From Panax quinquefolius (lineage: Eukaryota > Streptophyta > Magnoliopsida > Apiales > Araliaceae), in assembly GCA_020205615.1 (NCBI GenBank), contig CM035166.1, forward strand, positions 87,039,043 to 87,103,042: a stretch of 64,000 nucleotides of DNA, in the 5' to 3' direction. The notes below the pieces were generated by a model. That model ran no database searches, was not told the origin of the DNA, and worked only from the letters and a program-made list of their open reading frames with translations. Each line of letters starts with the position of its first letter. Position 1 is the first letter of the stretch. The position numbers and the translations under genes are program-made. This document shows, in pieces, positions 10,564-20,785 of the stretch.

Positions 10564-10732
10564 TCTTAGTTCTTGACTTTCTCTTCTAACTCATGAATAC
10601 GATTTTGCAATTCTACATTTTGATCAATAAGTTCTTCTAATAAATCCTCCTCGGGTTCCTCTTCTTCCTCACTCTCGGTTGCTGCTACCTTTGCGACTAG
10701 CTTGAGTGCAACTTTTAATTCCTCAATCACCA
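10564..10732 (-). CDS. A2 insert ORF, acidic coiled-coil
   Basis: ATG at 10732 opens 55 codons: MVIEELKVALKLVAKV, an acidic run SEEEEEPEEDLLEEL, then NVELQNRIHELEEKVKN before TAA. The heptad spacing of I/L/V residues predicts a coiled coil. In the +1 frame after the stop similar sequence continues (RLVMEQRNVTIQN, VKEQLKEETTERVRMKDAW), so the original protein was probably over 150 residues. It replaces the Retrotrans_gag core of the family. It could be captured host sequence or a divergent gag-like oligomerisation domain. Confidence 0.5.
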
Positions 10733-10740
10733 TGGATATC

Positions 10741-10830
10741 TCTAATCACATTATCTTGGTTGGTGATTAGAGGTGTCTCCACAGCAGTCTCATGTGCTCC
10801 ATTGCTATTCTCAACATTCTCGGATGTCAT
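10741..10830 (-). pseudogene. A2 gag N-terminus
   Basis: ATG at 10830 gives MTSENVENSNGAHET, matching the gag start of B (MTSENFEMSNGAHET) and F (MTFENVENSNGAQAT). Homology ends near ITNQDNVI, where the unrelated insert begins. Confidence 0.75.
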
Positions 10831-11003
10831 TTTCAAATCTTGCCACAAAACAAGGGTTAATTAACATATCACATATTATCCTATACTTTGTGAGACCAAT
10901 TAAATACCAAATAAACTTAGGTAGGTCATACTAGCGAAGAAATTTTTCGTCTCTCCCCTCCTAGTTCTATTCTCACATCTGAGCCGGGATCATATCCTAA
11001 AGC

Positions 11004-11015
11004 TTTGATACCAAG
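11004..11015 (-). promoter_or_regulatory. Primer binding site of A2
   Basis: CTTGGTATCAAAG in element orientation, next to the 5' LTR end. One base differs from the family's TTGGTATCAGAGC. Confidence 0.7.
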
Positions 11016-13650
11016 CGTGGCGCCCCCAAAATAGGGTATACATCACCCATCTTGAGTTGCGGGATACGTGGTACGAAATTCAAATACAACTTAATAATAC
11101 AATTGTGCGTGTACAATCGACAAAACATAAATTATGAGTTTGAATACAAATATTGTCTACTAGAGTATACAAACTCAAAAGGAGTCCTCATTACAATTAT
11201 TATCACACTATTTTCGAGAATAGTGAGGACTACTAATGCACCATCTAGGACCATCACTCTGTTCCCGACTAGTCCCGGCTATATTCTCATTTCACGAAGA
11301 AAACGATGAAAGAAAAGGTGAGCTCAACTAGCCCGATAAAATATTATGACTAAGATAATGCGAGAATAATTTATCGTTAGCCTTCACGATGTTAAAGCGA
11401 TAAAATATAATAACTATCAAGTTTAAGCTGCGGTGAAACAAGCGATCCATTAGAAGAGTCAGTAGAGAATAAAATCTACTATCTTACTATGATTTAAAAG
11501 TTTTTCATCACTTTTATCGCTGGGACTCGACAATAAATAATCCACATCATCGAATCACCCACACTTTTCTGACGAGGATATTCTTTAGTATCACGACCAC
11601 GAATTATCCATGCACTACTGACTAAAAGATAATCATGTTTTCATCAGCGGTCTGATCATGCCATAAAACAATTCATCTTTGCTTTTCTGACGAAAGAGAA
11701 TCCATAGCCATAATCATACCAAAAGCGTCCATCAATGCACTACGGGCGATGAGGACTTTTTCCACATCATTTGTAACATTACGGTTATGATTATCTTAGA
11801 ATAATCCACAGTCATAATCATACCAAGTCCATTTATCCACTACAGATACACGAGATGACTTTCAACAAAATATAAACATGAGGATGATGACAATGATATA
11901 AAAATTGATAAAACAAGTTCAAGAATTAATTTATCCGAGGAACGATAACGTCCAAATTATCGACATGATCTTTGCTTTGTAGAGTAAAATTCAAGAATGC
12001 TCGAAGAATATTTCCATGAAAAGATCTTTGGATGAAGTGCAAATATCGAGATATTCCACTAATTTCATGGAGTATAGAAGTCAAAACTTTAACCAATTTG
12101 AGTATAATAAAGAATGGAATAACAAAAGAAATCACCAACATGCGATGCCCTTATAGGCGAGGTTATTCAACGAATAATAAATAACGAACCGGTCGGCGTA
12201 AAAGCGCACATAAGCGGATATTTCAACGAATAATAAAGAATGGAATAACAACGAAATCACCATGCATGCGGTAATTACTTGCATGAGACGGGTTATTCAA
12301 CGAAATACTAATAAGGATGGAATCGGTCGTGAAAAAAATAGAGATGTGAGGATATTCAAATGAATAATAATAAAAAAGATAGCGGAATTCAAGGTCGTAA
12401 GCGTAAAAAGCGCATGACGAGATATTCAACGAGAATAATAAAGAAATGGAATCGAGTCCTGCCAGTAAAAAGCATGACGAATATTCAGCGAGAATAATAA
12501 AGAATGGAATAATAGAAGAATGTCACCAAGTATAGGGTAGCCGGCGTATCTGAGTTATTCAGCGAAATAATAAAGAATGGAATAACATAAGTTCTCTTCA
12601 TGAATAAGAAAAAAATAATACCCCTTACGAGTATAACAAATAATATTCCCTACCTTAGAAAGAAGAGTATTGGATATAGAAGTAGTGAAGTAGCGAGAAC
12701 ACTTTTCTTCTTTCTCTCTATAGTTTCTCTCTCTAGAGTTTGATTGAATTAAATAAGAAATAATGAAGGAATGAGCTTCTATTTATAGAAAAATGGATTA
12801 CATATAGTAACTAATTCATGAGCGGTCCAGTTGATTTACTTTAATCGACGGTCCATATTTAAAGCAAAATCTTTTAAATAAAATATAATATATTCTATTT
12901 ATAATCTAATAAAACAAATAACTTTATAAAAGATTTTACTATCTAAAAAACCTTATCACTATGCATAATAATAATATATAATATATTCTAATTATTATAC
13001 AATAAAACAGATAACTTTATAAAAGTATTACATTTTATATAAAAAAGATTTTACTATGCAAAACACTATCGGACACTATCTTAATACTATGCATAATAAA
13101 ATATAATATATTCTATTTATAGAATAACTTTATAAAAGATTTTACTTTATATAAAAAGATTTTACTATGCAAAACATACTATGTAACACTATGGATAATA
13201 AAAATATAATATAATATATTACATTTATAGAATAACTTTATAAAAGTATTACATTTTATTACATTAATAATACCAATAAAACAAAAGCGGTGACTTATCA
13301 CATAAACATCGATAATCAATCTGGTATGCTACTTATGCAACCACACATATTCTTGTACTTTTACTACTATGAGAGTAGTTCAGCATTATTAACGGTAAAA
13401 CTTCCACTAGTTATTTTTATAAAATATTTTTGTCGTTTTTCAATCAAATGATAATAATTAATTTCTGGGTCCCATGATTGTGTAAAAGAATATTCCCAAA
13501 ACAAATTGAATATTATATAACAACTTGCGTACTTTGCAAAATTTATAAATACTACCCACAACTATAACATTATCTCAAATCCACACCATAATATTCAAAA
13601 AAATTATTTGAGAAAATTAAATATTTATTCATAAAATGTGGGGTTTCACA
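11016..13650 (-). repeat. 5' LTR of A2
   Basis: About 2.64 kb, colinear with 6017-8688. The left end has mutated to CGTGGCGCCCCC; the right end is GGGGTTTCACA. It carries the same internal sub-repeats (about 11540-11850 and 12100-12610) and the reverse TATA near 12781. Confidence 0.85.
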
Positions 13651-13655
13651 TATGT

Positions 13656-14669
13656 ATTATTTTTTCAATTTATCAATTAATATTGAAGGTATAATTTTTT
13701 TTAAATGACACACTTGATATTCTAACTAATCAACAAGATAAGTGATATATGTCGACAAATATGTATCGAAGTTGAATTGTGATCAATGTGAGAGTCTATG
13801 CGATAACATAAAATAAATTAAGGTGGAGTCACTTTTAATTTCTACTTTTCTTATATACACACACACACATATATTATAATTATAATTTAGTTAAAAGCTT
13901 TTATAATATATAACATGACTCAATATACAATTATAATATTTTTGTGGCATACAAATTGAGTAAAGATGGAGGGAGAGAAGTTGATACTTGTGCATATCCC
14001 CTTATAGAGGAATTCTATTCACATATTTCAAACTAGCAAGAAAGTTTATAAAAATATGTGGTACATTTTTATGAATTCGACCAAAAAATCAACTTCTATA
14101 ACATTTTATTTCTGATAGGGGACTAGGGTCTAGGCCTCTAGGGCACACTTGTTGCTCAAATAATTTGTATTACATTATTTATTTTAAAAATAAAAGTTTA
14201 ACTTAAGGATAATATCAAAATATAATTAATTCGAAAGATAAAATATGAAGAATTTTAAACTTAGGGGTTAATAAATGTTTTTAATTTTGGAGTAAAATTA
14301 GATGAAGATTGAAGGCCACCTGCTTGGCCAAGCAGGTAGATTGCTCCCACGTCATATAAAGTCAGCCTGTATAACATTTTATTTCTAGTGCTTGAAAAAT
14401 TAAATGTACCACATCACCTACAAAGTCAAATTTTAATATTTTCTCAATACTAAAATAGAATTGCCTTTTAAGTTATAAAAACTAATCATTAGAAACCTTT
14501 TAAACAAAATTCCGGGAATATGAATGAAAAGATCATACAAAACTATAGATTATTTAAATTATTCAACATCATTATTAAAATTGTGTAAGAATAAGTATAT
14601 TTTTCAACATTAGAATCTACTCATTTTTCATGACTCTAAAGCCATTTACACCAAAAATTTATATGCTTT
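13656..14669. other. Spacer, no gene recognised
   Basis: About 1 kb of AT-rich sequence with no credible ORF. It contains a short (AC)n tract at 13857-13871 and a 20-base perfect palindrome at 14318-14337. It may be old host intergenic DNA. Confidence 0.5.
14318..14337. repeat. Perfect 20-base palindrome
   Basis: ACCTGCTTGGCCAAGCAGGT, self-complementary over its full length, in an otherwise AT-rich spacer. Confidence 0.9.
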
Positions 14670-14880
14670 CAGAATTGGGTTCTTTACAGAAATATACAAC
14701 AATTAGAAAGTAATTATATTATTAGTGCATCACCAAAATATTTACAAACATAATAACTTTCCCATATTTATTTACAATATTAGTGCAATTAGGATTCCTT
14801 AATTTAGGAAATTAGTATAGGATTCAATTCATAATAATAAGGAAACCTAAAATCAAGGAGAGATAACTACCATAAATAAT

Positions 14881-14962
14881 AATTCAAATTCAAATATCTT
14901 AGATCTAACAACAAAAATAAATTCAAATTCAAATTCAAAATAATAATTCAAATTCAAATATT
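14881..14962. repeat. AATTCA-rich simple repeat
   Basis: Repeated AATTCAAATTCAAAT words inside the foldback element. Confidence 0.75.
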
Positions 14963-15042
14963 CAAAGTTACCAAACAAATCGAAAACAAAACAAAAAGAA
15001 AATCACGAACAACCAAAAAAAATCGAAAAAGAAAAAGTCAAA

Positions 15043-15256
15043 GTTACCAAACCAACAAGAACAGATCCAAAACGAATTCGAAGTAGCCGAACAAAGAGGA
15101 ATCACGAACAACCAAAACAAAACAAATCGAAGAAGAAGAAGAAAAAGAAATCGGAGTTGCCAAAACAAATCGAAGAAGAAGTCGGAGTTACCAAAACAAC
15201 AAGAACAGATCTAAAACGAATTCGGAGTAGCCGAACAAAGAGAAAATAACGAACAA
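15043..15256. repeat. Direct duplication, about 144-base period
   Basis: GTTACCAAA..CAACAAGAACAGATC..AAAACGAATTCG..GTAGCCGAACAAAGAG occurs at 15043-15110 and again at 15187-15256 with few differences, separated by an AAGAAG-rich spacer. Confidence 0.8.
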
Positions 15257-15263
15257 TTTTTTT

Positions 15264-15641
15264 TTATGAATATTTGGTTACCCACAAAAACTAAAATGGT
15301 TACCTTTGTATTAAGATTTGGCTACCAACTGCACTATATTCAAAATAATTTTATTTTTAAAAGGTTATTAATAAGTAACTAACAGTTACATAAATGGAAA
15401 CTTAGACATGGCATTTCGGATACCATCTGCACGTAACACTTGAAAATTATTCTTAAATTTTTTTATAATTAATTGGTAACCCAATAAAACTGAATTATTT
15501 ACCTTTTTATGAAGGTTTGGCTACCAACATATAAATAACATTTTTAAAATAAAATTATTATGAATACAGTGCGATTTGGTAGCCAAATCTTAAATCTGAA
15601 AAATAACAATTCTACATTTTGTGGGTAACCAAATATTCATA
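15264..15641. mobile_element. MITE nested in the foldback element
   Basis: About 378 bases with inverted ends: TTATGAATATTTGGTTACCC on the left is mirrored by GGGTAACCAAATATTCATAA on the right. A second internal pair, GATTTGGCTACCAA / TTGGTAGCCAAATC, lies further in. No coding capacity. Confidence 0.75.
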
Positions 15642-15697
15642 AAAAATAAACCAAAAATGGGCAGCTGAAATAAGAGATCCTATCTTTTAGTGCCTGA

Positions 15698-15985
15698 CTA
15701 CAAGATCCTATAAAAACAGTATAACTTCCCATTGCAATTACAGTCCCAACCAATACCCAAAAATGCGGCACCAAATGACGAAGAAAGCAAAGCGAGTGCA
15801 GCGGGACCATCATCGATGCATCCCGGTTGCGGCCCGTGAACAATCCAGATGGCAAAAGTTGCAAAACCAATCTTCTTCTTCCCAGCGATTGGATTCTCAA
15901 GGCCTTCATGAACACTTAACATCACATTCCCCGTTTTAAAAATGACACACGGGGTAGGGACTTCTGAAGCTTCCCTAATTCCCAT
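15698..15985 (-). pseudogene. Cellular-looking coding fragment inside foldback element
   Basis: A 95-codon frame beginning MGIREASEVPTPCVIF and continuing TGNVMLSVHEGLENPIAGKK, then KIGFATFAIWIVHGP. The overlapping frame (15637-15915) contains a membrane-like stretch LVGTVIAMGSYTVFI in its second half, so the original reading frame probably shifts midway. The base composition is clearly less AT-rich than its surroundings, as expected of former coding DNA. I do not recognise the protein. Its place between long inverted arms suggests a captured host gene fragment. Confidence 0.45.
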
Positions 15986-16301
15986 AGCACCAATGAAGTT
16001 ATTCTGTTTGAGGAGAGAGAGAAGAGGATAGAAGAAATCATGGGTATAATTAATCCCTTAAATTAATGAATCTTAATTGAATACTAATTCCCTAAATTAA
16101 GGAATTCTAATTGCACTAATATTGTAAATAAATATGAAATTGTATTAATTGTGTAAATATTTTATGAGTACACTATTGTTGTAATTATTTTCAAAAATGT
16201 AATAGATTATGTAATTCATCCTTTAGAATTTTGCACTTTTTTATATTTCTTAAAATTCAAAAGATGAACATTTAGTGGCGTATCTACGCTTGGGGCAGGT
16301 G

Positions 16302-16479
16302 TATCATGACCTCAATTTTTTATAAATAAGATTTGATTTTCTTTATATATATATTTTTAAATAGTAAGGTGATAATTTAATAAATGCTATAGTTATGAGT
16401 GATATGTGTAAATTTGACAAAGTAAGCAAGTTGTCATAAAATTTTTGTTTGGTCGGGGAATATTTTTTTTCTCGGAGAA
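16302..16479 (+). mobile_element. Truncated LTR start, first copy
   Basis: Matches the first ~180 bases of the D/B/F LTR family in plus orientation (AGTGATATGTGTAAATTTGA, AAGTTGTCATAAAATTTTTG, TTGGTCGGGGAATATT). It breaks at GGAGAA, where a second LTR start begins, so that second element probably inserted here. Confidence 0.7.
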
Positions 16480-16894
16480 TGTAAGACCCCGAATTTTATG
16501 AAATAAAAGTATTCAATTTTTCTTATAATTATTATTCTATTCAGTAAATGGTTAAATTGATAAAATGTTAAAGTTAAGAGTGATATGTGCAAGTTTTATA
16601 AAGTAAGTAAGTTGTCATAAAATATTCGTTGTGTCGAGCAATATTCGTTTGGTCGGAGAATATCCTTTTTGTCGGGAAATATTCGTACGACGATGCAATC
16701 ATTGGTAGACCCCACAACGGAATAATTGTCGGATATAGAAAGCGACAGAAATAATGACAAAACTTTTATCGTTAACTGTTGAAATACCGGTGATAAAAGA
16801 ATAAGTATGTCGTGTTGTTGCGACAAGATAGCACTGCGGTATTACAAGATATCTTTGATTATTGATGCTTACGTAAGAAGTCACTCAATAATTG
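16480..16894 (+). mobile_element. Truncated LTR start, second copy
   Basis: Begins TGTAAGACCCCGAATTTTAT and follows the family LTR in plus orientation for about 415 bases up to GCTTACGTAAGAAGTCACTC. It then joins directly to minus-strand integrase sequence of element B. Since B points the other way, this LTR piece is not B's own 3' LTR in normal order. Confidence 0.75.
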
Positions 16895-16925
16895 ATACAG
16901 CAAGACGTTCGAGTGAATACGTTTC

Positions 16926-17156
16926 TCATATAGGAAAGAAATGAGTAGACTTGGTTAATCTATCGACAATGACCCAAATTGCATCTATGCCTTGAGAAAC
17001 CTTGGGAAGGCTGGTAACAAAATCTTTGTTGATGTGCTCCCACTTCCATTCTAGAATTTCAAATGGTTGCAATGGACCTTTTGGTACTTGATGCTCCGCC
17101 TTATCACGTTGACAAGTTAAACACCTTGAGATAAACTCCGCGATCTCCCTCTTCAT
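16926..17156 (-). pseudogene. Element B integrase, N-terminal half
   Basis: 76 codons with MKREIAEFISRCLTCQRDKA, the second half of the HHCC zinc finger (the His pair is at the end of the preceding frame). It continues with HINKDFVTSLPKVSQGIDAI and IWVIVDRLTKSTHFFPI, the start of the integrase core with its first Asp region. It ends about 30 bases further on at the junction with the LTR fragment, so the rest of the catalytic triad is missing. Confidence 0.85.
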
Positions 17157-17162
17157 ATTGGT

Positions 17163-17762
17163 CTACCAAAATGTATGTTGAAGATCACGATACATTTTGA
17201 TACTTCTAAGATGAATTAAAAACGGTGTGTTGTGTGCCTCCATCATGATTTTATACTTCAAATTAGAGTTGTTAGGAACACAAAGTCTAGAGTTGACTCG
17301 AAGTATTCCTTCTTCGTCGATTCTTGCTTCTGGAATAACACCTTCTTGTACTTTCTTCTTCATACACATCAGTTCTGGGTCTGTTGCTTGAACTGTTTTA
17401 ACTTTATCGATTAAAATCAGTTCTACTCGTATATTTGATATCCTCACGTGGGTACTTGGAGCCTTTAACTCTATCTCCATCCTTTGTAAGTCATATAAAA
17501 TGAGTATTTGTGTTAACAACATCGCACTCGTACCCGTATACGATTTTCTACTCAACGCGTCAGCTACCACGTTTGCTTTTCCAAGATGGTATTGAATGGT
17601 ATGGTCGTAATCTTTCAACAGGTCGAGCCAACGTCGTTGCTGCGTGTTGAGTTCCTTTTGGGTGAAAAAATATTTGAGGCTTTTATGATCTGTATACATC
17701 TCCACTTTCTCCCCATAAAGGTAGTGCCTCCAAATCTTTAGTGCGAAAACAACTGCTGCCAA
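17163..17762 (-). pseudogene. Element B RNase H and linker
   Basis: 199 codons: [20 protein letters not shown], then [16 protein letters not shown], the tether [20 protein letters not shown] with the Ty3 RNase H Asp, then the HHCC histidines near [10 protein letters not shown] frame break separates it from the RT ORF upstream (ASW stop LKEYE). This is the intact version of the site where element C interrupted element D. Confidence 0.88.
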
Positions 17763-17807
17763 CTCTAGATCATGAGTAGGATAATTCCTCTCATATTCTT
17801 TGAGTTA

Positions 17808-18700
17808 TCATGAGGCATATGCTATGACTTTTCCATGTTGCATGAGAACACATCCTAAACCTTTGCCTGAAGCATCGCTGTAGATGACAAATCCCTCCGA
17901 ACCTGATGGTATTGTCAGAACATGTGCTGAAATGAGTCTTCTCTTGAGTTCTTGGAAGCTCTTCTCACATTCCTCGCTCCATCTGAATTTTGTATCTTTT
18001 CGAGTCAGCTGAGTTAATGGAGTAGCGATTCGAGAAAATCCTTCCACGAATCTCCGATAATAACCAGCTAAGCCTAGAAAGCTAAGTACTTTGGTTACTG
18101 ACTTAGGTTGCTCCCAACTTTGTATTGCTTTAATCTTTGTCGGGTCAATTGATATTCCATACTTCGATACCACGTGCCCAATGAATGCTACTTCCTCAAG
18201 CCAGTACTCGCATTTCTTTAACTTGGCATATAACTTGTTTTCACGAAGCTTTTGGATTATCAGCCTCAAGTGTTGCTCATGATCTTCACAACTTTTGGAA
18301 TAGATGAGTATGTCATCAATAAAGACAACCACAAAATGATCCAAATATTCATTGAATACTCGGTTCATCATATCCATGAAGGCTGCAGGAGCATTAGTCA
18401 ATTTAAAAGACATGACTAGGAATTCATAATGCTCGTACCGAGTCTTTAAATCAGTCTTTGGAATGTCATCAGTTTTAATCTTTAGCTGATGATATCCGAA
18501 ATGAAGATCGATCTTTGAGAAGAATTTAGCCCCTTGTAACTGGTCAAATAGGTCATCAATGCGAGGTAACAGGTACCTATTTTTGATGGTGACATGCTTC
18601 AACTCCCGATAGTCAATGCAAAGTCGCATACTCCCATCTTTCTTCTTTACGAATAAAATAGGAGCAACCCAAGGAGATGTACTAGGATGAAACCAATGTC
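17808..18700 (-). pseudogene. Element B reverse transcriptase
   Basis: An open frame of 273 codons from [19 protein letters not shown], with [20 protein letters not shown], the catalytic [11 protein letters not shown] near 18300-18330, and the thumb motif [20 protein letters not shown]. The N-terminal RT segment (HPSTSPW, APILFV) lies in another frame at 18630-18700. The catalytic residues are present but the gene as a whole is broken. Confidence 0.9.
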
Positions 18701-18764
18701 TAACAGTTCATGCAGTTGGGTTTTTAACTCCTGAAGTTCAATAGGAGCCATTCTATATGGGGTT

Positions 18765-19592
18765 TTAGAGATGGGTTTTGTACCGGGATTCAAGGTCAAT
18801 ACAAAATTTGATATCACGCTCTAGGGGTAGGCCAGGAAATTCTTTAGAAAATACGTCAGGAAATTCATTAACAACAGAAATATTATTCAAATCTGACGTT
18901 TTTTTGTTTAAATCCATGACATGGGCTAAGAAAGCTTGACATCCATTTTTCAATAAAAGAATGGCTTTATGGCTTGATATGACAGTGATTGACTTTAGTG
19001 GTTTGGTTGATTGAATTTGCATAACAGGTTGGTTAGGAATATGAAAACTTACAACCTTACGAAAACAATCAATTTTAGCACGATGAGTAGTTAACCAATC
19101 AATCCCTAAAATCACATCAAATGCAAGTATTTTCAAAGAGATGAGATCAACATGTAACGTGATGGTGCCAACTTGAATCAAGCAAGATTTATAAACCGTG
19201 GATGTAATAAAAGTTTCACCTAACGAAGTTTCAACAGATAAGTCAAAGTCTAATTTCTCAGGGGTCAAGTTCAAACGTTGAGCACAAGCAGGAGAAATAA
19301 AATAATGGGAAGAACCGGTATCTAATAAGGTATAGACTTCGCAAGAGTTTATAATTAGCTTACCCGTGATAACTTTGTTCGGGTTCCTCGCCTTTTGGGA
19401 CGTTACGACAAACGCTCTCCCTTGAACCACCGACTTTGTTTTGTCCATAGTCGCCTTTGGTGCCACCGTCCCAACTGGACTTGACTTCGCTAACGGACAA
19501 AATTGGGCTATATGACCATCTTTTCCATAACTGAAACACACCCTGGAAGGCTGTGAACAGTTTGGACTTATGTGTCCTCTCTCTCGCATCAT
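18765..19592 (-). pseudogene. Element B gag zinc knuckles and protease
   Basis: 275 codons. The start holds two zinc knuckles, one damaged (RERGHISPNC without its first Cys pair) and one altered (CFSYGKDGHIAQFC). The aspartic protease active site is LLDTGSSH at about residue 92, followed by ILAFDVILGIDWL. The frame runs on into the RT leader EFPDVF..FCIDLE. Confidence 0.88.
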
Positions 19593-19659
19593 GTAGCATC
19601 TAATCGGCGGTCGTTCTCCTCCCTAAAAATTTGTTGCTAGTCTTTGGTCTTCTTCTTAG

Positions 19660-20596
19660 ATGTCTTCTTGTCATTGTTGAATCTTCTCTTTTTGAAATTT
19701 CCACTTGACTCACCTCACCTATTATCTTGGCCATGATTACCACCGAAGTGGTTACCATTTCTGGCACATTGGTTATCACTGCTTCGATGATTGTTGCCAC
19801 TGGAATGGCTATTATCTTGCTGCCGGTTGCTATCTTTTGGTTGAGCTGACTCATAATCCCGCTCCAATAATTGAGCTCTATTCATCACATTTGAATAAAA
19901 ACATAGTTTATGAGAGATAAGATGTTGACGAATTTCGGGTTTCAAACCTCTCAGAAACATTCGCGTCATTCGCTCTTCATTATCTATCAAATGAGATGCA
20001 AACCGAGATAACTTTGCAAACTTGGCTTCGTATTGCGACACTGTCATATTATTTTTCTCCAGTTTGATAAATTCCACCTCCTTCATGTGATGAATACTTT
20101 CTGGGAAGTACTTGTTGTTGCACAATTCTTTGAACTTCTCCCAAGACATCTTAAGTGCGGAAGGATGGGTACGTTTTACAGATTCCCACCAGTAATCTGC
20201 CTCTCCGCGCAACATAAAGGTGGCAAAGGGAATCTTATGTTCTTCAGTGCATCCCAGGACATCAAATATCTATGTAATTTGCTTAATCCATGCCTCTGCT
20301 TTAAGTGGCTCTGGCTTTCTCAAAAACTCCGCCGGTCCCAACTCCTTGAATTGCTTGGCAGTGACAAGCCGTGAGTAACCATTGTTTCCACCTGCACTTT
20401 GAACAGGAGTCTCTCTTGTCTGGTTTTGCATGAATTGTAGAAAGCTCCTAAACATCCCATCATTCATCATTTGGTTGGTGTTGTTGTTTACAGGAGGATT
20501 ATTGCCTTCCTGATGCATATTATCCTGGTTGTTGATTGTCGGTGTCTCAACGGTCTCATGTGCTCCATTGCTCATCTCAAAATTTTCAGATGTCAT
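19660..20596 (-). pseudogene. Element B gag
   Basis: ATG at 20596 (MTSENFEMSNGAHET). The Retrotrans_gag core follows: FKELGPAEFLRKPEPLKAEA, a premature TAG at about 20270 within IT*IFDVLG, then LRGEADYWWESVKR, MSWEKFKELCNNKYFP, MTVSQYEAKFAKLSRFA and FLRGLKPEIRQHLISHKL. Downstream is a low-complexity Asn/Gln/Ser/His/Gly tail. Both sides of the stop are in one frame, so gag is damaged mainly by this stop and a shift near 19715. Confidence 0.9.
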
Positions 20597-20772
20597 TCTC
20601 AAATACTGCCACAAAATAAGGGTTAATTAAAGAAATTGACATGACACATATTATCCCTATATTCTGACCGTTCAAACAAATAAGCTTAGGTAGGACACAC
20701 TAGGGAAGGATTAACTTGTTTCTCCCCTCTTAGTTCTAATCCCAGATCTCCACCAAAGATCATATCCCTGAG

Positions 20773-20785
20773 CTCTGATACCAAC
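20773..20785 (-). promoter_or_regulatory. Primer binding site of element B
   Basis: TTGGTATCAGAGCTC in element orientation, directly inside the LTR end TGTGACG (plus-strand reading). Confidence 0.8.

Larger units (their letters stand above)
6017..13650 (-). mobile_element. Ty3/gypsy element A2, internally deleted
   Basis: A complete insertion of 7,634 bases bounded by a perfect 5-base duplication, TATGT, at 6012-6016 and 13651-13655. Both LTRs (about 2.65 kb) belong to the TGTAAGACCCC...GGGGGCGTCACA family shared with B, D and F. The interior is only 2.3 kb. In element order it holds a gag N-terminus, an unrelated coiled-coil ORF, the protease region, then fragments of RNase H and the integrase C-terminus. 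Reverse transcriptase is missing, so this copy could not move without help. Confidence 0.9.
14670..16230. mobile_element. Foldback / MULE-like element with coding cargo
   Basis: Two arms of roughly 190 bases in opposite orientation enclose about 1.2 kb. The left arm (about 14670-14870) contains ATATTTATTTACAATATTAG and ATTCCTTAATTTAGGAAATT. The right arm (about 16040-16230), reversed, contains the same words with a few changes. Long terminal inverted repeats around a small interior with gene-like sequence suggest a Mutator-like (Pack-MULE) element. Exact ends and target duplication were not resolved, so the class is an inference. Confidence 0.6.
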
